From the NCBI RefSeq assembly GCF_018687515.1, contig NZ_CP061294.1, positions 496,001 to 560,000 of the forward strand: a stretch of 64,000 nt of DNA, read 5' to 3'. The notes beneath the pieces were generated by a model. The model was not told the origin of the DNA. It searched no databases and saw nothing but the letters and a program-made list of their open reading frames with translations. Made by a program: the position numbers and the translations under genes. Shown here in pieces: positions 1 to 8,965 of the stretch (position 1 is its first letter; each line of letters opens with the position of its first letter). This stretch comes from Polynucleobacter sp. MWH-Spelu-300-X4 (GTDB lineage Bacteria; Pseudomonadota; Gammaproteobacteria; Burkholderiales; Burkholderiaceae).

Positions 1-75
1 ACAATTATTATTGTTGGGCTATTTATCAGGACATTGATGGCAATTCATATGAAAGATCCGCAATGGGTTGATTAA
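1..75 (+). CDS. C-terminal end of an unidentified, probably membrane, protein (5' truncated)
   Basis: Frame 1 is open from the first base to a TAA at 73-75 and encodes 24 residues: a hydrophobic stretch (TIIIVGLFI) followed by a polar tail ending DPQWVD. This looks like the last membrane helix and cytoplasmic tail of an integral membrane protein. The gene runs in from outside the window and cannot be identified from so little sequence. It lies 26 bp before a Fur-like palindrome that precedes hmuS. Confidence 0.45.
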   Translation, partial: TIIIVGLFIRTLMAIHMKDPQWVD

Positions 76-100
76 CCCTTGTTACATGAGGAGTATTTGT

Positions 101-115
101 TGAGAATCATTCTCA
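101..115 (+). promoter_or_regulatory. Fur-like operator of the hmuS promoter
   Basis: TGAGAATCATTCTCA is a perfect 15-bp palindrome (7-bp arms around a central C). It matches the core of the proteobacterial Fur box, with GAGAAT/ATTCTC halves. A TAATAT hexamer at 118-123 could be the -10 element, so a bound repressor would cover the -35 region. The downstream gene is for heme utilisation, which fits iron-dependent repression. Binding itself is inferred. Confidence 0.7.
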
Positions 116-208
116 TGTAATATGGAGTCTGCATTTTTCACTCACTTAGCACAAGCCAGCGATTTATTCCCTTTTAGCAAGCCAGTGCCTATTTTTATAG
201 GAGGGCGT

Positions 209-1309
209 ATGTGCGCTACCGTTAATGACATTAGAAAAAGTTTTGTTGGCTTAAGAGTAGAAAAGAAATTAAGGCATAAAGAAATTGCCGATTTTTTACA
301 GTTAACTGAGGCGGAATTAATTGACGCTCATGTAGGCGTCAGCAAATTAGACGTCGTTAGATCATCGCCTAATTTGGCAAAAGCTATTCGCTTAAAGAAA
401 AGTTGGCCGGAAATTATTAAATTGACGGAAGGGCTTGGTGAGGTCATGGCCCTCACGCGCAATCCCTATGCAGTTCATGAAAAAATTGGCAAATATGAAA
501 ATGTCAGTCTTCAAGGTGATATTGGCTTAGTTGTGGGTAACGGCATTGATTTAAGGTTGTTTTACAGACAATGGGAGTTTGCCTATATTTTTGAGGAAGG
601 TAAGCAAGAAACACTGCAAAAGAGCCTTCAGTTTTTTGATGAATATGGGCAAGCTATTCATAAAATATTTTTATTGCCTGAAAGTCGTCATACGCACTTA
701 GATCATGTGGTGCATCAAATGGCAGATTCCAACCAAGATCCAGGTATCTTTATTCATAGTAAGCGAGATGAGCCATTACAAAATGAGGTTAAATTAAAAG
801 ACTCTGATTTGGCCGCTTTTAAATCTGATTGGGTAGCGTTGCAAGATACGCATGATTTTTTTAATATCCTTAAGAAGTATCAGATAAATAGATTGGAGGC
901 CCTTACCTTGATTGGTGATGATTATGCGCAGAAGCTAGAAGCGAACTCTGTTAAATTTTTATTGGAGTCGGCTGGACATTTAGACGTACCTCTGACTATT
1001 TATGTGGGTAATCGGGGTGCTGTGCAAATTTATTCAGGATTAATCAAGAATGTGATGGGTACCAAGGATTGGTTAAATATTTTTGATCCTGCATTTAACT
1101 TCCATTTAAAAATCAGTGAGCTTCCTTCGGTTTGGTTGGTGCGTAAGCCAAGTAAAGATGGTGTGATTACTTCTTTGGAGATTTTGGATGCTGCTGGGGA
1201 AGTAATTGCTATGATTTTTGGTGAGCGTATTTTGGGTAAATCTGAGTCAGCAGACTGGAGGAGCTTACTGGAGTCTTGTAAAGATGGTGAAATGGCGATC
1301 GCTGGATAA
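209..1309 (+). CDS. hmuS: Hemin-degrading factor, HmuS/HemS/ChuS family
   Basis: A 366-aa cytoplasmic protein of the HemS/ChuS/HmuS family, which binds imported heme and helps release its iron. The family's two-repeat layout is visible. The first repeat carries LTRNPYAVHEKIGKY (about 82-96), GIDLRLFYRQW (112-122) and AIHKIFL (149-155). The second carries VGNRGAVQIYSG (266-277), WLNIFDPAFNFHL (288-300) and VRKPSKDGVITSLE (311-324). Length is normal for the family. I chose ATG 209 because a TAGGAGGG ribosome site sits 4 nt upstream; the ATG at 122 has no such site and lies on the likely -10 element. A Fur-like operator lies at 101-115. No heme transporter genes are visible; they may lie upstream of the window. 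Confidence 0.88.
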   Translation: MCATVNDIRKSFVGLRVEKKLRHKEIADFLQLTEAELIDAHVGVSKLDVVRSSPNLAKAIRLKKSWPEIIKLTEGLGEVMALTRNPYAVHEKIGKYENVSLQGDIGLVVGNGIDLRLFYRQWEFAYIFEEGKQETLQKSLQFFDEYGQAIHKIFLLPESRHTHLDHVVHQMADSNQDPGIFIHSKRDEPLQNEVKLKDSDLAAFKSDWVALQDTHDFFNILKKYQINRLEALTLIGDDYAQKLEANSVKFLLESAGHLDVPLTIYVGNRGAVQIYSGLIKNVMGTKDWLNIFDPAFNFHLKISELPSVWLVRKPSKDGVITSLEILDAAGEVIAMIFGERILGKSESADWRSLLESCKDGEMAIAG

Positions 1310-1363
1310 ATAAGCAGGAACTATTTAAAAGGAATAAAATACAAATACTGATATGCGCATATC

Positions 1364-1725
1364 GGGGCCGACATGGTTTCGACGTGGATTGCAAAGCATG
1401 GAGGGCATACCGAGGACCCGTTATCTCGTAAATCAATGGGAAATGTAATAACTGCAAACGACGAACGTTTCGCACTAGCCGCTTAATTGCGGTTGCCCCT
1501 GAACTGATTCTCTCTTGGGTCAGGTAGTGTAAAAGCTACATCAGGGTCATATACAAGAGATAAGACTGCATCGTGTCGCGGTGTGCAGTTCGAAAATTTA
1601 GCGAATCGTTGTCTTGTAACGTGTTGGTCCGTGACAAGGCAATTAAATCAAAAGACACAACTAAGTATGTAGAACTTTATGTGGAGGATTTGCGGACGCG
1701 GGTTCGATCCCCGCCGGCTCCACCA
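1364..1725 (+). ncRNA. ssrA: tmRNA (SsrA)
   Basis: A 362-nt transfer-messenger RNA that rescues stalled ribosomes with SmpB and tags the nascent peptide for proteolysis. The 5' end GGGGCCGACATGG and the 3' end CCGGCTCCACCA form the tRNA-like acceptor stem (7 pairs with one G-U) with an encoded CCA. A T-arm with GGTTCGATCC lies at 1701-1710. The tag ORF at 1454-1486 starts on the GCA resume codon and encodes ANDERFALAA followed by TAA, the tag typical of Burkholderiales. The order is one-piece, not permuted. A strong terminator follows. Short open frames on both strands across this RNA are not genes. Confidence 0.97.
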
Positions 1726-1729
1726 ATTC

Positions 1730-1757
1730 AAAAGGGCTCGAATTTCGAGCCCTTTTT
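1730..1757 (+). terminator. Rho-independent terminator of ssrA
   Basis: Stem AAAGGGCTCG (1731-1740), loop AATTT, and CGAGCCCTTT (1746-1755) running into a T-rich tract. It begins 5 nt after the encoded CCA of tmRNA. Confidence 0.9.
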
Positions 1758-1793
1758 CTTTTTTCTAGTTTAGCTTTAGATTTGTTCTCTTCT

Positions 1794-3017
1794 TTAATTA
1801 GCTACAGTTAATCTCCATAAAGAGGTAACCTCTGCTGCCCTTGCTCTATAAAGAGGATCGGTTTGATCAAGCGCTTTTTTATGGGTAGGCCTTATATCTA
1901 GTCGTTCAATTACTTTGAGGCCACTTGCTTCTATCCATGAAAGCAGTTCGGCTTTTGTTCTTAATCCTAAGTGCTCCGCTAAATCAGACAAAATTAACCA
2001 ACCTTCGCCGTTGGTGGAGAGATGGTCTTTAAGTCCAGCTAAAAATCCTTTTAGCATTTGACTGTCTGGGTCATACACGGCGTATTCAATAGGCGAGCTT
2101 GGTCGTGCGGGAATCCAAGGAGGATTGCAAACAATTAACGGGGCTTTACCTTCTGGGAATAGGTTTGTTTTAATCAGTTTGATATTCTTTTTAATGCCTA
2201 GACCTTCGATGTTTTCTGTCGCGCATTCAATAGCGCGCTCATCTTGGTCGGTAGCAATAATTTTTTGAATGCCACGTTTAGCTAAAACCGCTGCTAAAAC
2301 ACCTGTTCCTGTACCAATATCAAAAGCGAGGGAGTTATTTGTCGTTTCAGCTGGTAGTGGCGCTTTTTCTAATAAACCAAGATATTCCGAGCGCACTGGA
2401 GCAAATACGCCGTAATGTGGGTGAATGTGTCCATCGCCCATGTCTTTAAGCGCTGGAATAGCCATACCATTTTTGCGCCATTCTAATGAACCAATGAAAC
2501 CAAGCAAATCTCGCAATGACGTCACATAGGGTTCTGTCACTTTGCCATAAACGGCAAGGCACGCTTGCGTTACATCAGGAGCTCTTCTTAGAGGGATGCT
2601 GTGATCGGGATTAAATTGAATCAACAACATACCTAATGTGCGACTTTTTTGGGATTGCGCTTGTCGATGTAAGTGAAAGATTTCAGACATCGGTTTTGCT
2701 AAAGGGATTAAACCTTCTTCAGGCGTTCGTTTAGCGGGTTTTTTGCGGACGCTTTTTTTGGATGGTTTCTCTGCCCGACGTGTAAGCGCCTGTAGTAGTT
2801 GTTTTGCATTTTGGAAATCGCCACGCCAGATAATGCCGGTACCCTCGCATGCTAAGCGGTAGGCTTCATCCGCTGTGAGTGTGTCATCGGCGATGATAAG
2901 TTTCTTGGGAGGTGGCGAGCCTTTTTCAGAGCGCCAGCGGCAAGAGTGGGTGGTTTCACCTTCATCCCAAGTAAGGAGGGGGTGATCAGATTCGTGAAGT
3001 GGTGCGTGAATGGTCAT
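1794..3017 (-). CDS. Class I SAM-dependent methyltransferase with an NPPW motif
   Basis: A 407-aa protein. The C-terminal half is a Rossmann methyltransferase: SAM-binding motif DIGTGTG at 233-239, acidic ATDQDE after strand 2 (about 255-260), and catalytic NPPW at 298-301. NPPY/W marks enzymes that methylate amide or exocyclic amino nitrogens, such as PrmB/PrmC and RsmC/RlmG types. The N-terminal 200 residues are not a domain I can name and include a Lys/Arg-rich linker (80-98) that may bind nucleic acid. HPHYGVFAPVRSEY at 199-212 resembles the lead-in of PrmC-like enzymes. The start codon overlaps the mnmH stop by 4 nt, so translation is probably coupled. The substrate is unknown; rRNA, tRNA or a release factor are all possible. 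Confidence 0.75.
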   Translation of the reverse strand: MTIHAPLHESDHPLLTWDEGETTHSCRWRSEKGSPPPKKLIIADDTLTADEAYRLACEGTGIIWRGDFQNAKQLLQALTRRAEKPSKKSVRKKPAKRTPEEGLIPLAKPMSEIFHLHRQAQSQKSRTLGMLLIQFNPDHSIPLRRAPDVTQACLAVYGKVTEPYVTSLRDLLGFIGSLEWRKNGMAIPALKDMGDGHIHPHYGVFAPVRSEYLGLLEKAPLPAETTNNSLAFDIGTGTGVLAAVLAKRGIQKIIATDQDERAIECATENIEGLGIKKNIKLIKTNLFPEGKAPLIVCNPPWIPARPSSPIEYAVYDPDSQMLKGFLAGLKDHLSTNGEGWLILSDLAEHLGLRTKAELLSWIEASGLKVIERLDIRPTHKKALDQTDPLYRARAAEVTSLWRLTVAN

Positions 3018-4072
3018 GATGACGAAGTTTGTCCCTTTAAGATTTCTGTGGCTAACATCTGGATGCCTTTGGCGGATAAATCCGCGGTGTAATAGTTGGG
3101 AGCTTGATCGTAGTTCACGTAATTTGAATTTTGTGAACGGCGGTAAAGGGCGTCGTAATGCTTCTCAAGCAACTGCTCAACTAAAGTTGCCCAGTTTTTT
3201 TGATCAATTAATTCTTTCCAGTATTGCAAAGTTTCTTTGCCATGTAGCTCTTTTAGAAAATCAATTGTTTTTTTAAGCTCTTCTGGATCTTCTAAAAAAT
3301 AAGCATAATCTTTTTGTAGGAATTTAACTCGTGCAGATAAGCTTGCCTCGATTTTTAAGCAAGGACTGGCGCGCATTTTTTCCAGCAAGGCGTCAGGTAC
3401 ATGAAGTGAGCCAATTTTTCTGCTTTCAGCTTCAATAAAAACAACTTGTTCCTGATTTAAATTTTTTAATACTGAGAGCAATTGGCTTTCAAAGTTTTTT
3501 TGAGTTGGTTGGGGTGAGTTGGGGATGTTTCCTAAAACGGACCCTTTGTGATTGGCGATACTTTCCAAATCCAACACTTGAGCTCCCTGTTCTGCGAGCG
3601 CTTCAAGCACCTTACTTTTGCCGCTGCCAGTTTGCCCAGTGACGACAAGGTATTGGAATTGTGGTGATAGATCAGTCAGTTCTTTGACGACATTTCTACG
3701 ATACGCCTTATAGCCACCGTCTAAGATGTATGCGTTCCATCCAATCTGACGCATGATGTGAGTCATCGATCCGCTACGTTTGCCGCCTCTCCAGCAATAA
3801 ATGAGAGGCTTCCATTCTTTGGGTTGATGAATAAAGTGTTCTTGAATATGCGCGGCGATATTTTTAGCAATCAGCGCCGCCCCTAATTTTTTTCCTTCAA
3901 AAGGGGATTGGTGATACAGCGTGCCAACCTGCACACGTTCTTCATTAGATAGAACGGGGAAGTTAATCGCACCCGGAATATGGTCTTCCGCAAATTCAGC
4001 CGGCGTGCGCACATCAATGATGTCGGTAAATTCAGTAATTTGATGTGCTTTGGCGATGCCGCTAGATTTCAT
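3014..4072 (-). CDS. mnmH: tRNA 2-selenouridine synthase MnmH/SelU
   Basis: A 352-aa enzyme that converts 2-thiouridine at wobble position 34 of some tRNAs to 2-selenouridine through a geranylated intermediate, using selenophosphate. The N-terminal rhodanese domain carries the expected active-site cysteine in YCWRGGKRSGS (Cys93). A P-loop, GQTGSGKS, lies at 146-153. Both halves and the length match the family (about 350-370 aa). It lies 20 bp after gph and shares 4 nt with the following methyltransferase gene. Function needs SelD to supply selenophosphate, and no selD is visible in the window. Confidence 0.9.
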   Translation of the reverse strand: MKSSGIAKAHQITEFTDIIDVRTPAEFAEDHIPGAINFPVLSNEERVQVGTLYHQSPFEGKKLGAALIAKNIAAHIQEHFIHQPKEWKPLIYCWRGGKRSGSMTHIMRQIGWNAYILDGGYKAYRRNVVKELTDLSPQFQYLVVTGQTGSGKSKVLEALAEQGAQVLDLESIANHKGSVLGNIPNSPQPTQKNFESQLLSVLKNLNQEQVVFIEAESRKIGSLHVPDALLEKMRASPCLKIEASLSARVKFLQKDYAYFLEDPEELKKTIDFLKELHGKETLQYWKELIDQKNWATLVEQLLEKHYDALYRRSQNSNYVNYDQAPNYYTADLSAKGIQMLATEILKGQTSSS

Positions 4073-4092
4073 TTGGAGATGATACAGATGGT

Positions 4093-4779
4093 TTATTTGA
4101 AAACGATCTGGCGTAATTCAAGCGGATGGTGAATGATGAAGTCTGCGCCCCAGTCTTCAATAGGCTCGTCACACCCGCAGTAGCCATATGAAGCTGCTAC
4201 TGTGGTCATGCCGGCAGCTTTGCCTGCTTCGATATCTCTTAAATCATCGCCTACGTATAAGCAAACTTTGGGGTCTAGGTTGTTGATCTCTGCGGCTTTT
4301 AAAACGGGTGCCGGGTGCGGTTTGGAAAATCCGGTGGTATCACCGCCAATGATGGCTTTGCTGCGTTGATCGAGTTGCATGCTTGCCAATAGAGGGAAGG
4401 TGAAACGCTCAAACTTATTCGTCACAATGCCCCAAATAACTTGGTTTTGTTCTAGTTCACGCAGTAACTCATCCATGCCTTCAAATAATTTACTTTCAAC
4501 ACAGATAGCTTTTTCATAATTGCTTAGAAACTCATCCCTTAATTGTGTGAAATCCGGATGGTCTTGCGTGTAACCAAAGGCACCCTCAATTAAGCCGCGA
4601 GCTCCAGCAGAAGCCTTCGGTCTTAATAATTCATATGCCAAGGGTTCTAGTGATCGGGAGGTTCTTAATAAATTAGCTGCAGCGACCAAATCAGGAGCTG
4701 TATCAGCCAAAGTGCCATCTAAATCAAAAAAAACACCCTTGTATAAGGGTGTTGCTGCATTTGTGCTGAAAGATGACAT
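4093..4779 (-). CDS. gph: Phosphoglycolate phosphatase, HAD family
   Basis: A 228-aa HAD-superfamily subfamily IA phosphatase, expected to hydrolyse 2-phosphoglycolate from oxidative DNA repair or metabolism. Motif I FFDLDGTLADT supplies nucleophile Asp19 and acid/base Asp21. Motif II is GIVTNK, and the motif III/IV region has KPHPAPVLKA and YVGDDLRDIEAGKAAGM. It starts 5 bp after the ubiG stop, the usual ubiG-gph pairing of betaproteobacteria. HAD substrate range is broad, so the exact substrate rests on context. Confidence 0.85.
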   Translation of the reverse strand: MSSFSTNAATPLYKGVFFDLDGTLADTAPDLVAAANLLRTSRSLEPLAYELLRPKASAGARGLIEGAFGYTQDHPDFTQLRDEFLSNYEKAICVESKLFEGMDELLRELEQNQVIWGIVTNKFERFTFPLLASMQLDQRSKAIIGGDTTGFSKPHPAPVLKAAEINNLDPKVCLYVGDDLRDIEAGKAAGMTTVAASYGYCGCDEPIEDWGADFIIHHPLELRQIVFK

Positions 4780-4784
4780 AAAGA

Positions 4785-5477
4785 TTATTTTTTGGTGGTG
4801 GCAACAAGATAGTTAACATCAGTATCTCTGCCTAGGGCATACACTTCAGTTATTGGATTGTAGGTTAGGCCGATGATTTCATTCATTTCCAGCCCCGCGT
4901 CTTGTAAAAATCCATTGAGCTCTGAAGGTTTGATGAATTTTTTGTAGTCATGAGTCCCCTTAGGGAGCATGCGCAAAATATATTCAGCGCCAATAACAGC
5001 TAATAAATAGGATTTGGGGTTGCGATTGAGCGTACTAAAGAATACTTTGCCGCCTGGTTTGGCTAATGCTGAACAGGCTTTGATGATGGATTGTGGGTCT
5101 GGTACATGCTCAAGCATCTCCATACATGTCACTACATCGTATTGACCTGTTTCTTTACTGGCGAGGTCTTCAGCGCTGATATATTCATATTGAACGGCTA
5201 TACCAGTCTCCAAACTGTGTAAATCAGCCACTTTTAGGGCTTTTTCAGATAAATCAATCCCTTTGGCATGGGCGCCAATTTTTGCTAGTGACTCTGTCAA
5301 AATGCCGCCGCCGCATCCAACATCAAGGACCTTTTTGCCTTGAATCTCAGTATGCTTTTGGATCCAATCTAGTCTTAATGGGTTGATGGCATGTAGGGGC
5401 TTGAATTCACTGGTAGGGTCCCACCAGTGGTGGGCCAACGAACTGAATTTGTCGATTTCTGTTTGATCTGCGTTCAT
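4785..5477 (-). CDS. ubiG: Ubiquinone biosynthesis O-methyltransferase UbiG
   Basis: A 230-aa SAM-dependent methyltransferase for both O-methylation steps of ubiquinone synthesis. The family signature is present: [11 protein letters not shown] near the N terminus, SAM motif LDVGCGGG at 51-58, and [10 protein letters not shown] in the post-motif region. A late amphipathic segment with [15 protein letters not shown] is typical. It heads the ubiG-gph-mnmH-methyltransferase run on the minus strand and is separated from the upstream ompA-like gene by a terminator, so it probably has its own promoter around 5480-5530. Confidence 0.93.
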   Translation of the reverse strand: MNADQTEIDKFSSLAHHWWDPTSEFKPLHAINPLRLDWIQKHTEIQGKKVLDVGCGGGILTESLAKIGAHAKGIDLSEKALKVADLHSLETGIAVQYEYISAEDLASKETGQYDVVTCMEMLEHVPDPQSIIKACSALAKPGGKVFFSTLNRNPKSYLLAVIGAEYILRMLPKGTHDYKKFIKPSELNGFLQDAGLEMNEIIGLTYNPITEVYALGRDTDVNYLVATTKK

Positions 5478-5535
5478 AGGCTCATTTTAATCAAGCAAAC
5501 GGGGTTCTGCCGCAAAACAGTGGTTAGGGGCAAAT

Positions 5536-5567
5536 AAAAAAGCCCGGGAATGAATCGCCGGGCTTTT
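5536..5567 (-). terminator. Rho-independent terminator after the ompA-like gene
   Basis: Arms AAAAGCCCGG (5538-5547) and CCGGGCTTTT (5558-5567) enclose a 10-nt loop. Read on the minus strand the hairpin is followed by a run of T. It lies 19 bp beyond the ompA-like stop codon. Confidence 0.85.
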
Positions 5568-5585
5568 AGGGGTTGGGGTTCAGAA

Positions 5586-6155
5586 TTAGTTCTGACGTGT
5601 TCCAACTACTTCGATCTCTACGCGACGGTTCTTAGCGCGACCTTCTTTTGTCTTGTTATCAGCAACAGGCTGTGATTTGCCTTTACCTTCAACATAAACA
5701 CGGTTGGCTTCGATACCCTTGCTTACTAAGTACTTTTTAACTGCATTCGCACGGCGAACAGATAATTTTTGGTTATAAGCAACTGTGCCAATAGCATCTG
5801 TGTGACCTACAGCGATCACAACTTCTAGTGTCAAGTTCTTGATTTTGCCAATCAAGCTATCCAAGCTAGCTTTAGCTTCAGGCTTCAATACTGACTTGTC
5901 AAAATCGAACAATGCATCAGCGTTGTAAGTTACTTTTGAGCTAACAGCAGGAGCTGCTGTGCCTGCAAGTGCGCCGTCACAACCTGGAGCAGCAGTGGCT
6001 GGAGTCCAGTTAGCATTGCGCCAGCATAATTCGTTTGTGCCGTTTTTCCATACGATACCTGTGCTGTTAACCCAGTTATCGTTTGCTTTTTGAGCGAAAG
6101 CAGAAGCACTGATAGCGATACCAGCGATGGCGATTAGTTGTAGTAGTTTTTTCAT
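5586..6155 (-). CDS. OmpA-family outer-membrane/peptidoglycan-binding protein
   Basis: A 189-aa secreted protein that links the outer membrane to peptidoglycan. Residues 1-21 are a signal peptide (MKKLLQLIAIAGIAISASAFA). A short non-barrel region follows with two cysteines (44 and 59) that probably form a disulfide, in the NELCWRNANWTP context common in Burkholderiales. The OmpA-like C-terminal domain occupies about 80-186, with LFDFDKSVLK, GHTD and NQKLSVRRANAV, the diaminopimelate-binding segment. I chose ATG 6155 because AAGAGGA lies just upstream and the signal peptide begins there; the frame stays open 12 codons further without these signals. It is divergent from gyrA. Confidence 0.88.
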   Translation of the reverse strand: MKKLLQLIAIAGIAISASAFAQKANDNWVNSTGIVWKNGTNELCWRNANWTPATAAPGCDGALAGTAAPAVSSKVTYNADALFDFDKSVLKPEAKASLDSLIGKIKNLTLEVVIAVGHTDAIGTVAYNQKLSVRRANAVKKYLVSKGIEANRVYVEGKGKSQPVADNKTKEGRAKNRRVEIEVVGTRQN

Positions 6156-6205
6156 TTTTTTCCTCTTGTTATCTGTGTGGAGGCTATCCAATATGGATAT
6201 GCATC

Positions 6206-6214
6206 ATTTTAGCA
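6206..6214 (-). promoter_or_regulatory. Extended -10 element for the ompA-like gene
   Basis: On the minus strand the sequence reads TGCTAAAAT, an extended -10 (TGn plus TAAAAT), about 50 nt before the ATG. No strong -35 is present, which is usual for extended -10 promoters. A 15-bp dyad, TATCC-AATAT-GGATA, lies just downstream of it at 6185-6199 and could be an operator or a leader hairpin. Confidence 0.45.
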
Positions 6215-6259
6215 CTATAAATCAGCTAATTGACAGGCTTCGGGTGATAAAATCGCCAC

Positions 6260-8965
6260 ATGGAAATTACACAAAATAACGCCGCTAAAGAGACACTCCC
6301 GATATCCCTAGAAGACGAAATGCGTCGCTCCTACCTAGATTACGCTATGAGCGTGATCGTAGGTCGTGCGTTGCCTGACGTAAGGGATGGTTTAAAGCCA
6401 GTTCATCGTCGAGTTTTGTTCGCGATGCATGAGCTTAATAACGATTGGAATCGTGCTTATAAGAAATCTGCCCGTATTGTGGGTGACGTAATTGGTAAAT
6501 ATCACCCGCACGGCGACTCAGCGGTTTACGACACGATTGTGCGTATGGCTCAGGATTTCTCCTTGCGTTATATGTTGGTGGACGGTCAAGGTAACTTTGG
6601 TTCAGTAGACGGTGATAACGCTGCTGCGATGCGTTACACGGAAATCCGTTTAGCTAAGATTGCCCATCAGCTATTAGATGATCTTGATAAAGAAACGGTT
6701 GATTTTGGGCCGAACTATGACGGTAGTGAAAAAGAACCGTTGATTCTTCCAGCCAAGATCCCTAATTTATTGATTAACGGTTCTTCAGGTATTGCCGTTG
6801 GTATGGCAACCAATATTCCTCCTCATAACTTGGATGAAGTGGTCTCAGGTTGTTTACATTTATTGAGTCATCCTGATTGCACGATCGATGATTTAATGGA
6901 AATCATCCCAGCGCCTGATTTCCCGACTGCCGGCATCATTTATGGCATTTCTGGTGTGAAAGATGGCTACCGTACAGGCCGTGGTCGCGTGGTTATGCGC
7001 GCGAAAACTCATTTTGAAGACATGGACCGTGGTTCACGCCAGGCCATTATTGTTGATGAGCTGCCTTATCAGGTTAATAAAAAGACTTTACTTGAGCGTA
7101 TTGCTGAGCTGATCACTGAGAAGAAGGTGGAAGGTATTTCAGATATTCGCGATGAGTCTGATAAGTCAGGTATGCGCGTCGTCATTGAGTTAAAACGTGG
7201 TGAAGTGCCTGAGGTTGTTCTAAACAACCTTTACAAGTTTACTCAGCTACAAGATACCTTTGGTATGAATATGGTGGCGTTGGTGGATAACCAGCCACGC
7301 TTATTGAACTTGAAGCAAATGTTAGAGTGCTTCTTGTCGCACCGTCGCGAAGTTGTAACGCGTCGCACGGTATTTGAATTGCGCAAAGCACGTGACCGTG
7401 GTCATGTTTTAGAAGGTTTAGCGGTTGCTTTGGCAAACATTGATGAATTCATCAAGATTATTAAAGCTGCGCCAACACCGCCAGAGGCTAAGAAAGAGCT
7501 ATTGCTTAGATCTTGGGATTCTTCTGTGGTTCGCGAGATGTTATCAAGAGCTGAGAAAGATGCCCCTGGTGGTCGCAACTCATTCCGCCCAGAGGATTTA
7601 GATCCAACCATCGGTATGCAAGAAGATGGTTTGTATCGTTTATCCGATAGCCAGGCCCAAGAAATTTTGCAAATGCGTTTGCAACGTTTGACAGGTCTTG
7701 AGCAAGATAAGATTGTTGATGAATACAAAGAGGTGATGTCTGAGATTGCTAACTTGTTAGATATTTTGGCAAAACCAGAGCGTATTACGGTCATCATTAC
7801 TGAAGAGTTGCAGGCTGTTCAGGCTGAGTTCGGTCAAGCGGGTAATGACACAGGCCGTCGCTCACGCATTGAGATGAATGCTACAGAATTGTTTACTGAA
7901 GATTTAATTACGCCGCAAGATTTGGTTGTGACCTTATCTCATGGCGGTTACATGAAGAGCCAGCCATTATCCGAGTACCGTGCTCAGAAACGCGGTGGTC
8001 GAGGTAAGCAAGCGACTGCTACTAAAGATGAGGATTGGGTAGATACATTATTCGTGGCAAATACGCACGATACGATTCTTTGTTTTTCCGATCGTGGCCG
8101 TATGTATTGGTTGAAGGTTTGGGAGGTTCCTCAAGGTGGGCGTGCTTCTCGTGGTAAACCAATTGTGAATATTTTCCCATTGGTTGATGGCGAAAAAATT
8201 ACAGTGATTTTGCCAATTAAAGCCTACGAAGATGATAAATATGTGTTTATGGCGACTCGCAAGGGTGTTGTGAAGAAATCTCGTTTGTCTGATTTCTCTA
8301 ACCCACGTAAGGCAGGCATTATTGCGGTTGATTTGGATGAAGGCGATCACCTAGTGGGCGCTGCGATTACCGATGGTCAGCATGATGTGATGTTGTTCTC
8401 CGATGCTGGTAAAGCTGTGCGCTTTGATGAGAATGACGTGCGTCCAATGGGTCGAACAGCTCGCGGAGTAAGAGGTATGAACCTAGAAGCCTCTCATGAA
8501 GTGATTGCAATGCTAGTCGCTCCTGCGGAAACAGCGGGTGCGCTTGAGGCAGGTGTTGATCCTGCGACATTGCCTGGTAGCGTTTTGACAGCAACAGCTA
8601 ATGGTTACGGTAAGCGTACGCCAATCACTGAATACACCCGCCACGGTCGTGGCACGAAGGGCATGATTGCTATTCAGACAACTGAGCGTAACGGTAAAGT
8701 GGTTGCGGCAGTGTTGGTGTCCGAGCAAGATCAAATCATGTTGATTACAACAGGCGGTATCTTGGTGCGTACGCGCGTGTCAGAGATTCGTGAAATGGGC
8801 CGTGTTACACAAGGTGTTACCTTGATTAACGTGGACGAAGGTACGGAGTTATCAGGCTTGCAACGTATTGCTGAAGGTGATGATGATTCTGAATTAGATG
8901 ATGAATCTGATGAGTCTGTTGATAATCAAGCAGCTGAAGGTGAGGAGCCTGAGAGCAATGTTTGA
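6260..8965 (+). CDS. gyrA: DNA gyrase subunit A
   Basis: A 901-aa type II topoisomerase subunit that cuts and rejoins DNA to introduce negative supercoils with GyrB. Catalytic Tyr126 lies in [10 protein letters not shown]. The quinolone-resistance region [11 protein letters not shown] keeps Ser87 and Asp91, the susceptible-type residues. The GyrA box, QKRGGRG, begins the DNA-wrapping C-terminal domain, and the protein ends in a strongly acidic tail ([13 protein letters not shown]). No clear Shine-Dalgarno sequence precedes ATG 6260, and TAAAAT at 6248-6253 is close enough to suggest a very short leader, though this is uncertain. The last 8 nt overlap serC. Confidence 0.98.
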   Translation: MEITQNNAAKETLPISLEDEMRRSYLDYAMSVIVGRALPDVRDGLKPVHRRVLFAMHELNNDWNRAYKKSARIVGDVIGKYHPHGDSAVYDTIVRMAQDFSLRYMLVDGQGNFGSVDGDNAAAMRYTEIRLAKIAHQLLDDLDKETVDFGPNYDGSEKEPLILPAKIPNLLINGSSGIAVGMATNIPPHNLDEVVSGCLHLLSHPDCTIDDLMEIIPAPDFPTAGIIYGISGVKDGYRTGRGRVVMRAKTHFEDMDRGSRQAIIVDELPYQVNKKTLLERIAELITEKKVEGISDIRDESDKSGMRVVIELKRGEVPEVVLNNLYKFTQLQDTFGMNMVALVDNQPRLLNLKQMLECFLSHRREVVTRRTVFELRKARDRGHVLEGLAVALANIDEFIKIIKAAPTPPEAKKELLLRSWDSSVVREMLSRAEKDAPGGRNSFRPEDLDPTIGMQEDGLYRLSDSQAQEILQMRLQRLTGLEQDKIVDEYKEVMSEIANLLDILAKPERITVIITEELQAVQAEFGQAGNDTGRRSRIEMNATELFTEDLITPQDLVVTLSHGGYMKSQPLSEYRAQKRGGRGKQATATKDEDWVDTLFVANTHDTILCFSDRGRMYWLKVWEVPQGGRASRGKPIVNIFPLVDGEKITVILPIKAYEDDKYVFMATRKGVVKKSRLSDFSNPRKAGIIAVDLDEGDHLVGAAITDGQHDVMLFSDAGKAVRFDENDVRPMGRTARGVRGMNLEASHEVIAMLVAPAETAGALEAGVDPATLPGSVLTATANGYGKRTPITEYTRHGRGTKGMIAIQTTERNGKVVAAVLVSEQDQIMLITTGGILVRTRVSEIREMGRVTQGVTLINVDEGTELSGLQRIAEGDDDSELDDESDESVDNQAAEGEEPESNV

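Noticed and set aside
1209-1475. 88-codon minus-strand open frame across the end of hmuS and the start of ssrA
   Set aside because: It is antisense to a coding gene and to tmRNA, with no recognisable protein sequence or ribosome site.
1573-1773. 66-codon plus-strand open frame inside ssrA
   Set aside because: It lies in the tmRNA body and terminator. The only translated part of this RNA is the 10-residue tag at 1454-1486.
6230-6253. TTGACA (6230-6235) with TAAAAT (6248-6253) as a gyrA promoter
   Set aside because: The spacer is only 12 bp, too short for a sigma-70 promoter, so the pair is not called.
7402-8734. Minus-strand open frames inside gyrA
   Set aside because: They are shadows of a well-conserved gene with no independent signals.
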